A DNA stretch of 64,000 bases from Dehalococcoidia bacterium (GCA_029936675.1 JAPYSB010000001.1:238669-302668); one strand, 5' to 3'; counted from the stretch's first letter, positions 53,632 to 62,492 are shown. Made by a program: numbers and translations. The notes: generated by a model not told the origin, from the letters alone.

Positions 53632-54186
53632 TTATTTGGAAAAAATCATCATATAAGCCATATCTGACAGATTGTGCCTAATGTAGAATTTGAACCCTGC
53701 TTTTTCTATTTTCTCTCTCAGGGCAGCGGGCTGAACCCGGTACTTACTTACCGGCCCGTACTCGAGAAATTCTGGCTGCCATTCTATAACTGCCAACCAG
53801 CCACCTTTCTTCACACACCTGTTAGCGTCTTTTAGGGTTTGTTCGGGCTTCTTGAAAAACTGGAAGGGAAATGCTGACATTGCACCATCCAAGGTTTCAT
53901 CTTTAAGGGGTAAGATAGGCTCATCCGGTATAAGAGTCGCCTTCACATTTGTCAGTCTGGCTTTTTTTAACTCACGCCGTGTCGTTGTAAGGTTTTTCTT
54001 AACGGGGTCCAGTGATACAACATTTCCCCTATAAACCAGTTTGCCCAGAGGAACTGAAAGTGCCCCCTCAGCACAACCTATATCCGCAATTTCATGGTAG
54101 GGCATAGCTGGAAGAAGCGAAATAATTTGGTATATATCAAGTTTTTTCGCTGCTATAAAAGAGTCTTTATTTATTCTTGTCGGCAT
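53632..54186 (-). CDS. Class I SAM-dependent methyltransferase
   Basis: A 184-residue protein with the SAM-binding motif ADIGCAEGALSVPLG (about 34-48), an acidic strand end VSLDPVKKN and the motif II region DGAMSAFPFQFF. The GCAEG replaces the common GCGxG. It lies between hisA and hisF on the same strand with small gaps, so it is likely co-transcribed, but no his-pathway methylation is known. Target unknown. The start may be the ATG used here or TTG at 54198. Confidence 0.78.
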   Translation of the reverse strand: MPTRINKDSFIAAKKLDIYQIISLLPAMPYHEIADIGCAEGALSVPLGKLVYRGNVVSLDPVKKNLTTTRRELKKARLTNVKATLIPDEPILPLKDETLDGAMSAFPFQFFKKPEQTLKDANRCVKKGGWLAVIEWQPEFLEYGPVSKYRVQPAALREKIEKAGFKFYIRHNLSDMAYMMIFSK

Positions 54187-54208
54187 ATATTGCACCAATT
54201 ATTTTTTT

Positions 54209-54937
54209 CTATCTATCAAAATATTTTAACTCATCAATTGCCTCTCGCAATTTGATATCTCCAGTGTACAAGGCTCGACCAACTATAGATGCTTCTACAC
54301 CTGATAACGCCATCTGTTTAAGATGATGAAGGTTAGCTATACCACCCGCCGCTATTATTTTCATTTTCGTGAATGCCAAAACATCCTTAACTCCTTCATA
54401 ATTCGGCTCACTAAGAGTCCCATCCTTTAATATGTCGGTATACATACACCTTTTAACGCCAATTGATTCCATATCTCCTATTACGTCCTCTACTGTCAAT
54501 TGACTATCTCTGGTCCAACCATCCAACGCGACCAGCCCGTTTCTAGAATCTACACTGACTATCAAAGATTCGTCGCCTAACGCATTTAGTATCCGCTCTA
54601 GTTCGCCGGTTCTATCTACAGCTGAGGTTCCCATAATGACTCGTGAAACTCCAATGTCAATATATCGTGCAGCAGTCTCATAATCTCGAATACCTCCCCC
54701 AACTTGAATTCGCACCTCAGATTCTGAGCATATTCTTGAGATAACTTCCATGTTTGCCGCGGAGCCTTCACGTGCTCCGTCTAAGTCAACAACATGTAGA
54801 TAGTCAGCCCCCTGCTGTATCCATTTGATAGCCATTTCCAAGGGGTCATCAGCAAAAACTGTCTCTTGAGAGTAGTCCCCTTGAAATAATCTAACACAAC
54901 GGCCTGCCCGAATATCAATTGCAGGTATCACTTTCAT
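54209..54937 (-). CDS. hisA: ProFAR isomerase HisA
   Basis: Step 4 of histidine synthesis. The 242-residue barrel has VIPAIDIRAGRCVRLFQGDY (Asp8, the general base) and the second catalytic Asp in MYTDILKDGTLSEPN. It overlaps hisH by 4 nt. Both phosphate-binding loops (GGGIRDYETAARY, AAGGIANLHHL) are visible. Confidence 0.96.
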   Translation of the reverse strand: MKVIPAIDIRAGRCVRLFQGDYSQETVFADDPLEMAIKWIQQGADYLHVVDLDGAREGSAANMEVISRICSESEVRIQVGGGIRDYETAARYIDIGVSRVIMGTSAVDRTGELERILNALGDESLIVSVDSRNGLVALDGWTRDSQLTVEDVIGDMESIGVKRCMYTDILKDGTLSEPNYEGVKDVLAFTKMKIIAAGGIANLHHLKQMALSGVEASIVGRALYTGDIKLREAIDELKYFDR

Positions 54938-55587
54938 TGAAACGAAACACTCATTGACTCTTTAGTGAATTCAACAAAATTTTTATATATTTTAAGTCCG
55001 ATATCACCGCTTTTTTCAGGGTGGAATTGAACAGCCACTACATTTTGAAATGCAACGGCACTACAGAACTCCACACCATATTTTGTAGTGGCAGCAATTA
55101 TATTTTTATCAGTAGGGTCTGCATAATAGCTATGGACAAAATAAAAATAAGAATTGTTTGGGAGAGCCGCTAATACTGGGTGATCCGATTTTATATTTAC
55201 TTCGTTCCATCCCATATGTGGGATTTTGTTTCCTTCAGGAAAACGTTTTACAGTGCCTGCAATCAGACCTAGGCATTTTTCTTTGCCTTCCTCTGAAGTT
55301 TGCAAAAGGAGTTGCAATCCCAAGCAAACGCCCATAAAAGGCTTTTTCGCTGCAATCAATTGTAATATCAAATTATCAAGAGACCGATTCTTCAAATTAA
55401 CCATGGAACTATCGCATGCGCCTTGCCCAGGAAAAACGATTCCATCACAAGACTCAATAGTACTTGGATTTGAAGTTACTAAAGCATCAGCGCCAGTTCG
55501 AACCAATGCCTTTTCAACGCTTCTTAAATTCCCTGCCTGGTAATCAATAACTGCGATTTTAGGCCTGACCGAATTGGATTCATTCAT
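54934..55587 (-). CDS. hisH: Imidazole glycerol phosphate synthase subunit HisH
   Basis: Glutaminase subunit that feeds ammonia to HisF. The 217-residue protein has the nucleophile motif GVCLGLQLLL (about Cys86) and the His/Glu of the triad in VQFHPEKSG. It begins 8 nt inside the pduO-like gene and ends 4 nt inside hisA. The lack of a hisF neighbour (two genes away) is compensated by operon co-transcription. Confidence 0.95.
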   Translation of the reverse strand: MNESNSVRPKIAVIDYQAGNLRSVEKALVRTGADALVTSNPSTIESCDGIVFPGQGACDSSMVNLKNRSLDNLILQLIAAKKPFMGVCLGLQLLLQTSEEGKEKCLGLIAGTVKRFPEGNKIPHMGWNEVNIKSDHPVLAALPNNSYFYFVHSYYADPTDKNIIAATTKYGVEFCSAVAFQNVVAVQFHPEKSGDIGLKIYKNFVEFTKESMSVSFQ

Positions 55588-56143
55588 TTATTTTTTGGCC
55601 CGTTATTAATTCATCCGGTAAATTTTTATCCTCATATCTTGCCAGCATAAATAGGAGGTCTGAAAGCCTGTTGACATAAGGTAGTATCTGTTTATTCACC
55701 AGCTGACCCAATTCTTCCAAGTCAAGGATTCTCCTTTCAGCCTCACGCAACGTAGTTCTAGCCAAATCTAAGACCGCGGAACCGGATGAAGCCCCAGGTA
55801 AAATGAAACTCGGTGGCAATTTTACTTCTGCGTCCAACTCATCAATTAATTGCTCAAGTTCAGTTACCATTTCAGGAACGATAATTTTGTATGATTCCTT
55901 CATAATGTTGTAGTTCTCGGGAAGGGTAGCCAATTCCGCTCCGACTATGAACAACTGATTCTGTATATCAATGATTATTCTCTTGACTTTCTCATCCTTG
56001 CAAAAAGCCCGGGCTGCTCCCATAGCAGATACAACATGATCGACAGATCCGTAAGCTTCACACCGTAGGTCATTTTTGGGAACCCTGCCACCAAAAAATA
56101 GCCCCGTCTCTCCTTCATCGCCTGCTCTGGTATATATTTTCAC
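55580..56143 (-). CDS. Cob(I)yrinic acid a,c-diamide/cobalamin adenosyltransferase (PduO type)
   Basis: Transfers the adenosyl group of ATP to cob(I)alamin. The 187-residue helical protein has the ATP motif TRAGDEGETGLFFGGRVPKN (about 5-24) and the corrinoid-side ATTRxxERR-like segment DLARTTLREAERRI (about 131-144). Uses adenosylcobalamin-dependent enzymes or a corrinoid salvage route elsewhere. Overlaps hisH by 8 nt, so it is the promoter-proximal gene of the his set. Confidence 0.93.
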   Translation of the reverse strand: MKIYTRAGDEGETGLFFGGRVPKNDLRCEAYGSVDHVVSAMGAARAFCKDEKVKRIIIDIQNQLFIVGAELATLPENYNIMKESYKIIVPEMVTELEQLIDELDAEVKLPPSFILPGASSGSAVLDLARTTLREAERRILDLEELGQLVNKQILPYVNRLSDLLFMLARYEDKNLPDELITGQKINE

Positions 56144-56375
56144 GATATCGAATTCCTAAATATGTCTTAAGGTAACACTGCATATGTGTGAATATAATAT
56201 CCCCTCACTTGGTAAACAGTAAACGGAATATATGACCCAAGGAGGCACATCAGTAGCAATCCACCTACCCATATCATCTCCACAGCCTGTTTCATTCAAT
56301 TCCGTAGAGAAATTGGAAGGCCCGGTCATTAATTACATAATCTAGCCTGTCCCAAAATTACTATCAAATCAGAAA

Positions 56376-57206
56376 TCATCCTGTCAGTGGGGCACCACCA
56401 CAAAAAGCTATGTAGTCAATCAACTCTGTAACGGTCGGATTGTCTCCACATAGCGGGCAATCTGGGTTTCTCCTAAGTTTTACAGTTCTGAACTCCATAC
56501 TTAAGGCATCTACAAGCAAAAGACGGCCGCTTAAGGAGTCGCCGACTCCAAGAATCAATTTCACCACCTCAGTGGCCTGTATAGTTCCTATCATGCCTGG
56601 AAGCATCCCCAAAACCCCGGCTTCAGCACAACTAGGAACTTCACCAGGAGGGGGAGGCGTGGGAAATAAGCATCGATAGCAGCCATTACCCGGTAAATAC
56701 GTCGTTGCCTGTCCATCAAATAACAAAATACTACCGTCAACCAGAGGTTTCCCCAGAAGATAGGCTGCGTCGTTAACCAAATATCTAGTAGGAAAGTTAT
56801 CTGCACCATTCACAATGATGTCATAATCTTTCATTATTTCCATAGCGTTTATCGAGGAAATAGGCTCTTCATGAACATTCACATTGGTGTCAGGGTTATA
56901 GGCTTTAAGGGTCTCAACAGCCGAATCGACTTTGGGTCTACCAATGTCATCATTAAAATGAAGTATCTGCCGCTGCAAGTTAGTGACATCAACATCATCG
57001 AAATCAACCAACCCGATAGTACCAACCCCAGCCAGCGTTAGGTATATTGAAATGGGAGATCCTAATCCACCCGCACCGACCATGAGTACTTTTGCGTCAA
57101 TCAATTTCCTCTGACCAACACTTCCCACTTGTGGCATTATGATATGCCTGCTGTATCTATTGACCTGATATGGGGTCAATGCTAGTGATGGTGTTTTTGT
57201 AGCCAA
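56376..57206 (-). CDS. moeB: MoeB/ThiF/HesA-family adenylyltransferase
   Basis: Activates the C-terminus of a MoaD- or ThiS-like sulfur carrier with ATP. The 276-residue protein has the nucleotide-binding VGAGGLGSPISIYL (about 43-56), NLQRQILHFNDDIG, and two Zn cysteine pairs (CYRCLFPTPP near residue 176; CPLCGDNP near 254). There is no C-terminal rhodanese domain. The Cys-pair pattern and size fit MoeB or ThiF; which one cannot be separated here, though modABC favours molybdopterin synthesis. TTG start after GGAGGA, immediately downstream of a terminator-bearing leader. Confidence 0.87.
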   Translation of the reverse strand: MATKTPSLALTPYQVNRYSRHIIMPQVGSVGQRKLIDAKVLMVGAGGLGSPISIYLTLAGVGTIGLVDFDDVDVTNLQRQILHFNDDIGRPKVDSAVETLKAYNPDTNVNVHEEPISSINAMEIMKDYDIIVNGADNFPTRYLVNDAAYLLGKPLVDGSILLFDGQATTYLPGNGCYRCLFPTPPPPGEVPSCAEAGVLGMLPGMIGTIQATEVVKLILGVGDSLSGRLLLVDALSMEFRTVKLRRNPDCPLCGDNPTVTELIDYIAFCGGAPLTG

Positions 57207-57235
57207 AACTATCCTCCGTAAACTTTCTTTTTAAT

Positions 57236-57383
57236 ATAAAAAGCCCCGCTAACAGCGCTTGAAAGCTTTGGGCGGGGCTCTATATACACCTGCGGCCTAG
57301 TTTTACAGCGTTGACAGCCTTAAATCTAGTTCCTACAGGAACAGGTTATTTTCAACACCTTTTTGTACATCAAATTCATCATT
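57236..57383 (-). ncRNA. Structured leader or small RNA before moeB, ends in a terminator
   Basis: About 148 nt from the likely start point to the terminator. It contains a GTTCC-TGTA-GGAAC hairpin (57342-57329), then CTAG-A-TTTA pairing with TAAA-A-CTAG (about 57330-57297), and finally AGCCCCGC/GCGGGGCT (57279-57272 with 57249-57242) followed by TTTTTATATT. Alternative long-range pairings exist: GTGTTGA (57358-57352) with TCAACGC (57314-57308), and ACCTG (57346-57342) with CAGGT (57292-57288). Together these could form a pseudoknot. No riboswitch class that I know matches. It could be an attenuator of moeB or an independent RNA. Confidence 0.5.
57242..57279 (-). terminator. Intrinsic terminator in the moeB leader
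   Basis: An 8-bp G+C-rich stem (AGCCCCGC/GCGGGGCT) with a 22-nt loop is followed on the minus strand by TTTTTATATTAA. It stands 30 nt before the moeB TTG, so transcription from the promoter at 57390-57418 should stop here unless antiterminated. Confidence 0.82.
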
Positions 57384-57389
57384 TTCAGA

Positions 57390-57418
57390 ATTATAGCATC
57401 ACGTAATTTAGGCATCAA
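57390..57418 (-). promoter_or_regulatory. Sigma-70 promoter for the moeB leader
   Basis: TTGATG, exactly 17 nt of spacer, and a perfect TATAAT on the minus strand. This is the best promoter match seen in the window. The 338-nt gap 57207-57544 holds this promoter, the leader, and a separate plus-strand extended -10 for the NYN gene. Confidence 0.75.
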
Positions 57419-57485
57419 CTAACGGCAATATACATAAACATAGCGTTTAAATTATGATTTAACAAAAATTAAGAGTATCGTCGAA

Positions 57486-57494
57486 TGGTATAAT
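57486..57494 (+). promoter_or_regulatory. Extended -10 promoter for the NYN-LOTUS gene
   Basis: TGG followed by TATAAT is an extended -10 element 50 nt upstream of the NYN-domain start. There is no good -35 at normal distance, which extended -10 promoters can do without. Confidence 0.5.
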
Positions 57495-57544
57495 TGAAGA
57501 CGCTTTTTAACTTTTCTTACACTTAGCCGAGCGGCAGGATTCCA

Positions 57545-58639
57545 TTGACTGATTCAAACATTGCCTTATTAGTAGATTATGAAAACGTAGGAGTTGATTC
57601 TCTTCAATATCTGGTTGAACAAGTATCTGGTATGGGGCGCATCATCATAAAACGTGCCTACGCCGATTGGTCATCACAGAGAAAAGGTCAAGAAAGATTG
57701 ATTGAACTGGGGATAGAGGCTGTACATAACTACAGATCAGCGAAATCAGGCAAGAACTCCTGCGACATAAAACTTACCATCGATGCCGTAGAGATTCTTC
57801 ATAGTGGGCAAGTCGATTCTTTTGTCATTGTGTCCTCAGATAGTGACTTCGTGCCTTTGGTTACTCATTTGCGGGGTTCTGGTAAAAGTGTAATAGGTGC
57901 AGGTAGAAAAGCCGTAACATCAACCACCATGGTGAAATCATGCGACAGGTACATATTTTTGGATCTTCAATCTGCCCCTGCCCTGGTTCAAAAATCATCA
58001 CCGCAAACAAAAAACAATTACAGAAAAGCCGGGCCATATCGAGAACGAAAGCCAGTTGTTCCTGTACCAGATGGATTAGATAATGAGAAATCTGTGAGTC
58101 AATTACTGGTGAAGGCTGTGGAAGCCACAGCAGAAAACGATGGCAACTCATTGGGTACAAAATTGGCTCAAACCATGACCCGTATAGACCCAGGGTTTGA
58201 CTATAAAGAACTCGGCTTTAGATCATTTCGAGATTTCTTAGCATCAAGAGATGAAATAGAAGTCACTTTTCGTGAAGGCACCGATTTCACTGTCTCTATA
58301 CGAGCTAATGAGCCACAAACGGCCGACAACTACGACAATTCCGATCATCCTCGAATACCTTCAGTGAGTCCCAGAATTATTAGTTTTCAACCAGAGGTGT
58401 CGAATCAGGATTCTAATCAATTGCCGGATGGCTGGGAATCAGAAGTTGATACAGCTTGGAAAAGTAAAGAAAAAGACCAATTGTCGGGCCAATCCGCGGC
58501 CACTCAAGCAGCAAAAGTTTTGGGTTTCCAAAGACTGAGGGATTCTCTGTACCCGACTATTGATAAATTACTTGAGGCAAGTAATCTTTTAAAGTCAAAT
58601 TGGGCTAGAAACAAAAATTACGTGACCCGCAAAAAATAA
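57545..58639 (+). CDS. NYN-domain ribonuclease with OST-HTH/LOTUS domain
   Basis: The N-terminal PIN-like NYN domain has IALLVDYENVG (first catalytic Asp, about residue 11), KNSCDIKLTIDA (about 72-84) and IVSSDSDFVPLV (about 98-110), the acidic residues expected to hold Mg. Residues about 178-255 form an OST-HTH/LOTUS domain (SVSQLLVKAVEAT, FDYKELGFRSFRDFL), an RNA-binding winged helix. The rest is low-complexity with a terminal alpha helix. Bacterial LabA-like/Limkain-type proteins of this shape are presumed RNA regulators or nucleases; targets unknown. TTG start with AGCGGCAGG upstream. coaX follows 19 nt later. Confidence 0.88.
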   Translation: MTDSNIALLVDYENVGVDSLQYLVEQVSGMGRIIIKRAYADWSSQRKGQERLIELGIEAVHNYRSAKSGKNSCDIKLTIDAVEILHSGQVDSFVIVSSDSDFVPLVTHLRGSGKSVIGAGRKAVTSTTMVKSCDRYIFLDLQSAPALVQKSSPQTKNNYRKAGPYRERKPVVPVPDGLDNEKSVSQLLVKAVEATAENDGNSLGTKLAQTMTRIDPGFDYKELGFRSFRDFLASRDEIEVTFREGTDFTVSIRANEPQTADNYDNSDHPRIPSVSPRIISFQPEVSNQDSNQLPDGWESEVDTAWKSKEKDQLSGQSAATQAAKVLGFQRLRDSLYPTIDKLLEASNLLKSNWARNKNYVTRKK

Positions 58640-58658
58640 CTGGGATCATGCTGACACC

Positions 58659-59426
58659 ATGCTGATTGCTATTGATATTGGTAATACCAACATAACGATA
58701 GGCCTATTTCGGGAATCTGAACTTGTCTCTACATGGAGATTCTCAACTGACTCGCAAAAGACCTCGGACGAATATGGTTTACTGCTGAAGCAAGTTATGT
58801 CATATAACAACATAGAAGTTGCTCAAATTGAGGCAGCAGCCATCTGCAGCGTAGTGCCTCCTCTGACACCTACTTTCGAATCCCTGTGTAGAATATATAT
58901 GGATGTTAATCCATTGACAGTCGTAGCGGAAACCAAAACCGGGATAAAGGTCCTCTATGATAGTCCTAGAGATGTGGGTACCGATCGAATAGTCGATGCA
59001 GCGGCGGCGCACCATTTGTATGGTGGACCATGCATCATAGTTGATTTGGGCACCGCCACAGTTTTTGATGCAGTCAACGAACGAGCAGAGTATCTCGGAG
59101 GCGCGATAGCCCCAGGAATGATTGTTTCTGCCGATTCTCTTTATAGATCCACTTCTCAACTTAGAAGAGTGGAACTAAATGCCCCAGATCAAGCAATCGG
59201 AAAGAATACGACCCACTCGATACAATCTGGTCTTGTGTTTGGTTATTCAGAACTTATAAAAGGTATGATAGCCAGATTTAAAAAAGAAATTGGTACTGAT
59301 GCAACTGTAATTGCTACAGGAGGTCAAGCAATCATAGTAAAAGACCAAGTAGGTGAATTCGATTACATTGATCCTGATCTCACCCTTAAAGGTTTGCGCA
59401 TAGTTCATTCTCTTAACATTAACTAA
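58659..59426 (+). CDS. coaX: Type III pantothenate kinase
   Basis: First step of CoA synthesis, phosphorylating pantothenate. The 255-residue ASKHA-fold protein begins MLIAIDIGNTNITIGLF, with GTDRIVDAAAA (about 106-116) and IVDLGTATVFDAV (about 126-138) completing the active site. Type III enzymes are not inhibited by CoA. Next to coaBC, the next pathway gene. Confidence 0.96.
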   Translation: MLIAIDIGNTNITIGLFRESELVSTWRFSTDSQKTSDEYGLLLKQVMSYNNIEVAQIEAAAICSVVPPLTPTFESLCRIYMDVNPLTVVAETKTGIKVLYDSPRDVGTDRIVDAAAAHHLYGGPCIIVDLGTATVFDAVNERAEYLGGAIAPGMIVSADSLYRSTSQLRRVELNAPDQAIGKNTTHSIQSGLVFGYSELIKGMIARFKKEIGTDATVIATGGQAIIVKDQVGEFDYIDPDLTLKGLRIVHSLNIN

Positions 59427-59436
59427 AGGTAGCGAA

Positions 59437-60633
59437 ATGGCATCTCCTCTTAACAACAAAAGAATCGTATTAGGAGTAACAGGTAGTATAGCGTGTTATA
59501 AAGCGGCTGACCTCGCGAGCAAACTCGTTCAAACCGGGGCCTTAGTAGACGTGATACTGACAAGTGCCGCAACCCAGTTCGTATCAGAATTGACTTTCAG
59601 AAGCATAACCCACAGACCGGTATTCACCAATTTATACTCACCTGAATCTGACCTCTCTATAAACCATGTGGCACTAGCAGAAACCGCTGATGTCATAATA
59701 GTTGCCCCTGCAACAGCCAACACAATAGCCAAAATTGCCAATGGTATTTCTGATGATGTTCTGACCACCACGATTCTAGCAACTAAGGCTCCAATTATTA
59801 TGGCCCCTGCAATGGATGCCAACATGTTTGACAACCCAGCTACCCAAACAAATGTAACCACACTTATAACCAGAGGAATTTTTGTCGCAGGCCCAGCCGA
59901 TGGTAGGCTTGCCTCAGGCCTTATTGGAAAGGGAAGGATGCTTGAACCCTCTGACATAATTAGTTCAGCGAACATGATATTAGGCAAAGATGGAGACTTG
60001 TCAGGTAAAAAGATTGTCGTAAGCGCTGGAGGGACTGAGGAAGCCATAGACCCAGTAAGGAATATCACCAACCGTTCGTCAGGAAAAATGGGCTTTGCGA
60101 TTGCAGAGGCAGCGAGAGATCGGGGTGCTACAGTTAGCCTAGTTGCAGCTCCTAACGCTTTACCAAAACCTGTGGGAATTTTAGTCACTAACATTCAAAG
60201 TGCAGAGGAAATGAAAAAAGTGGTCGAAACCGAGTGCGATGGAGCCGACGCTCTGATAATGGCGGCGGCCGTCGCTGATTGGAGACCTTTGAAACAATTA
60301 GATTCCAAAGCAAAAAAAAGCGCTTCTGATACTTGGTCACTAAAATTAGTAAAAAACCCTGACATTATTGGTAGTATAAAATCTGACAATCTTATTAAAG
60401 TTGGCTTCGCCGCCGAGAGTGAAAATCTCATAGAAAATGGGAAGTCAAAAGTTCAATCTAAAAACCTAGACTTTATTGTTGCAAACGACATTACTGCAAA
60501 GGACAGCGGGTTCTCAGTAGACACCAATAAGGTAACCATAATCCATGCAAACGGGAAAATCGAATCTCTCCCGTTAATGTCTAAGTATGATGTAGCCCAT
60601 TCCATATTGGACAGGGTGAAGTCAGGCTTTTAG
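59437..60633 (+). CDS. coaBC: Bifunctional phosphopantothenoylcysteine decarboxylase/ligase
   Basis: Steps 2 and 3 of CoA synthesis. The N-terminal flavin decarboxylase (about 1-185) has [18 protein letters not shown], the catalytic His in SINHVALAE (about 72), [13 protein letters not shown] and [14 protein letters not shown]. The C-terminal CTP-dependent ligase (about 190-398) has [26 protein letters not shown] (in pieces) and LVKNPDI. The 398-residue length is complete. ATG after AAGGTAG. Confidence 0.96.
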   Translation: MASPLNNKRIVLGVTGSIACYKAADLASKLVQTGALVDVILTSAATQFVSELTFRSITHRPVFTNLYSPESDLSINHVALAETADVIIVAPATANTIAKIANGISDDVLTTTILATKAPIIMAPAMDANMFDNPATQTNVTTLITRGIFVAGPADGRLASGLIGKGRMLEPSDIISSANMILGKDGDLSGKKIVVSAGGTEEAIDPVRNITNRSSGKMGFAIAEAARDRGATVSLVAAPNALPKPVGILVTNIQSAEEMKKVVETECDGADALIMAAAVADWRPLKQLDSKAKKSASDTWSLKLVKNPDIIGSIKSDNLIKVGFAAESENLIENGKSKVQSKNLDFIVANDITAKDSGFSVDTNKVTIIHANGKIESLPLMSKYDVAHSILDRVKSGF

Positions 60634-60656
60634 GCGAATTCACGAGATGATAAAAC

Positions 60657-61163
60657 ATGCCTATTAAAATAGCGGTCATATCAGACACGCATTGTTATGA
60701 ATGGGAAGAGGTTCACCCAGATATGCGTGCTTTAGTGGCTGAATGTGACATAGCGATTCATTGCGGGGATATAGTCCGCCAACCAGTAGTGGAAGGGTTT
60801 TTGAAATCAGCAAAGAAAGGGCTAATAGTACATGGGAACTCTGATCCTGTAGATTTGCGGGAAAGCCTCCCATACACCCAAATTATAGAGGTCGAGGAAA
60901 CAAAGATAGGAATCACTCATCCCGCTTGGGGGGGGGCTGAATTTCCACCTTCGGAGCTATTTAAGGATTTTGAAGAACACCTAGATGTAATTTTATTTGG
61001 GCACACTCATGAGCCTCTTATACAAAATATTAACGGCACATTGTTTGTAAATCCTGGCCAAGGATATAAATCGTTTATGGTGGACGGAACTATGGCTGTT
61101 ATTACGATTGACAACGGTGTGGCGGATGCAGAAATACTAATAATAGAATCAGGACGTTCGTAA
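60657..61163 (+). CDS. YfcE/MJ0936-type metallophosphoesterase
   Basis: A 168-residue binuclear metal phosphodiesterase. Metal ligands: VISDTHCYEW (Asp, His), HCGDIV (Asp), VHGNSDP (Asn), GITHPAWGG (His) and FGHTHEP (His-His). This small class cleaves phosphodiesters of unknown physiological substrate. ATG start. Converges with the YqeK-like gene. Confidence 0.93.
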   Translation: MPIKIAVISDTHCYEWEEVHPDMRALVAECDIAIHCGDIVRQPVVEGFLKSAKKGLIVHGNSDPVDLRESLPYTQIIEVEETKIGITHPAWGGAEFPPSELFKDFEEHLDVILFGHTHEPLIQNINGTLFVNPGQGYKSFMVDGTMAVITIDNGVADAEILIIESGRS

Positions 61164-61170
61164 AAACATC

Positions 61171-61764
61171 TCACTCTTTTTGTATTAGGTAGTTCCAGGT
61201 CTCAAGGGCAAGTGGATGAACAACCCTTTTTTGTTGCATTAAAGACTTGACTCTCAATTTCAAATATTCGAGGATGCTCTCGTCAAGATCAACTTCCATT
61301 TTATCTGCGACCAGCATCAGTTCTGGATTTCCTGTCAATTTTTCTGATTCTACCTTGTCAGCAATAAAAACTATTTTCTCGATATGCGTCATACAGGGTC
61401 GGCCGGTTGTGTGGTATCTAACCGAATTTACCACTTCCTCGTCATAACAGCCTAGCTCTGATTCCAACCAAACAGCTGCCAGGGGCCCATGCAGAAGCAC
61501 AGGATTATCAAGTTCATAGGAATTTAAGGGGATATTTTTTTCTTTAGATTGTATTAAAAGTTGTGGTCCCTCAAGGTGCCTTGCCAGATCATGGGAAAGT
61601 GCACCTAGTGCACATCTTTTGTCATCAACTCCATGAATTTCGCCAAGCCTACTGGCTAAATCACGAGTCCGATTAATATGTTCCTGTAGGGGTAAGGGGA
61701 GAGAAGCGACCATCCTCTCGACCCGATCATAAAGTTCGTCAATTTGATGAGTCACATTTATCAA
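61171..61764 (-). CDS. HD-domain hydrolase, YqeK-like
   Basis: A 197-residue HD protein. Metal ligands appear as LSHDLARHL (HD, about 58-66), NSVRYHTTGRP (His, about 119) and FIADKVE (Asp, about 135). YqeK proteins hydrolyse symmetrical dinucleoside tetraphosphates such as Ap4A. The overlap of 4 nt with the HIT gene fits a nucleotide-clearance pair. The C-terminal HPLALETWNYLIQKE is a typical end. Confidence 0.85.
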   Translation of the reverse strand: MINVTHQIDELYDRVERMVASLPLPLQEHINRTRDLASRLGEIHGVDDKRCALGALSHDLARHLEGPQLLIQSKEKNIPLNSYELDNPVLLHGPLAAVWLESELGCYDEEVVNSVRYHTTGRPCMTHIEKIVFIADKVESEKLTGNPELMLVADKMEVDLDESILEYLKLRVKSLMQQKRVVHPLALETWNYLIQKE

Positions 61765-62102
61765 CCAATACCTGCCAGTTTGTGTCCACCAATCAGGTGC
61801 AAATGCAAGTGTGGAACCTGTTGCCCAGAATCTTTTTTCTGGTTAATCACGAGCCTATAACCACTTTTCGATATTCCATTCGTAACAGCTAATTCAGTTG
61901 CAATCCTGTACATGGAGTTCAATACTCTAAAATCTTCGATTTCAAACGATTGCAGATATGTCACATGAACACTAGGAATGATCAGCAAATGAACAGGTGA
62001 AACAGGGTTAATGTCCTTAATGGCAAAACAATGGTCATCTTTATATAAAATTTCGGAAGGTATTTCCCCTCGGTAGATTTTACAAAAAAGGCAGTCATCC
62101 AT
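61761..62102 (-). CDS. HIT family nucleotide hydrolase
   Basis: A 113-residue HINT-type protein: zinc-like Cys pair CLFCKI at the start (Cys4, Cys7), SPVHLLIIPSVHV and the histidine triad HLHLHLIGG (about 98-106). Cleaves nucleoside phosphoramidates or dinucleotides. Overlaps the YqeK-like gene. Confidence 0.95.
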   Translation of the reverse strand: MDDCLFCKIYRGEIPSEILYKDDHCFAIKDINPVSPVHLLIIPSVHVTYLQSFEIEDFRVLNSMYRIATELAVTNGISKSGYRLVINQKKDSGQQVPHLHLHLIGGHKLAGIG

Positions 62103-62108
62103 GTTTCT

Positions 62109-62492
62109 CTATTCCAGAACAGCAATCGCCTCTATTTCAATGAGGAATTTTGGATTAACTAACCCACTAATAAATACAGTGCTGCTAGCCGGGCCATCTT
62201 CCGGAAACAGTTCTAGTCTCCGTGTTGCATATTTTGAATAATCTTCAGGCCTGACGATAAATGCTGTTATTTTAACTAGATCTTCCTTGGTAGCTCCCAC
62301 CGATTTCAAAGCGCTCTCAATATTAAAGAAGCATTCCTTGGTTTGTAGGTAGCAGTCATCTTCCCCGACAAGATCTCCTTTCGCATTTACAGGTACTTGA
62401 CCGGACACGAAGAGGAGATTCCCGGATTTGGTGATTGGAGAAAATCCGGATGGTTTATTATCTGGATTAGGGAAAAAAGTTTGTCTTGGCAT
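62109..62492 (-). CDS. RidA family protein
   Basis: A 127-residue YjgF/RidA-fold protein: GFSPITKSGNLLFVSGQVPV (split, about 17-36), VKITAFIV (about 68-75) and the catalytic Arg in FISGLVNPKFLIEIEAIAV. The usual Arg (R105 of RidA) position is occupied by Asn-Pro-Lys, so imine deaminase activity is doubtful. Follows the VOC gene and precedes the HIT gene by 6 nt. Confidence 0.88.
   Translation of the reverse strand: MPRQTFFPNPDNKPSGFSPITKSGNLLFVSGQVPVNAKGDLVGEDDCYLQTKECFFNIESALKSVGATKEDLVKITAFIVRPEDYSKYATRRLELFPEDGPASSTVFISGLVNPKFLIEIEAIAVLE

Noticed and set aside
56232-56342. Plus-strand 36-codon ORF opening ATGACCCAAGG in the 232-nt gap before moeB
   Set aside because: It has no ribosome site at the right distance, its product matches nothing I know, and it lies antisense to no gene. 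The gap shows no promoter or hairpin of note.
59529-60194. 221-residue minus-strand frame within coaBC
   Set aside because: It is a shadow of the complete coaBC gene; its residue composition (runs of Ala, Ser, Val) is typical of such shadows.
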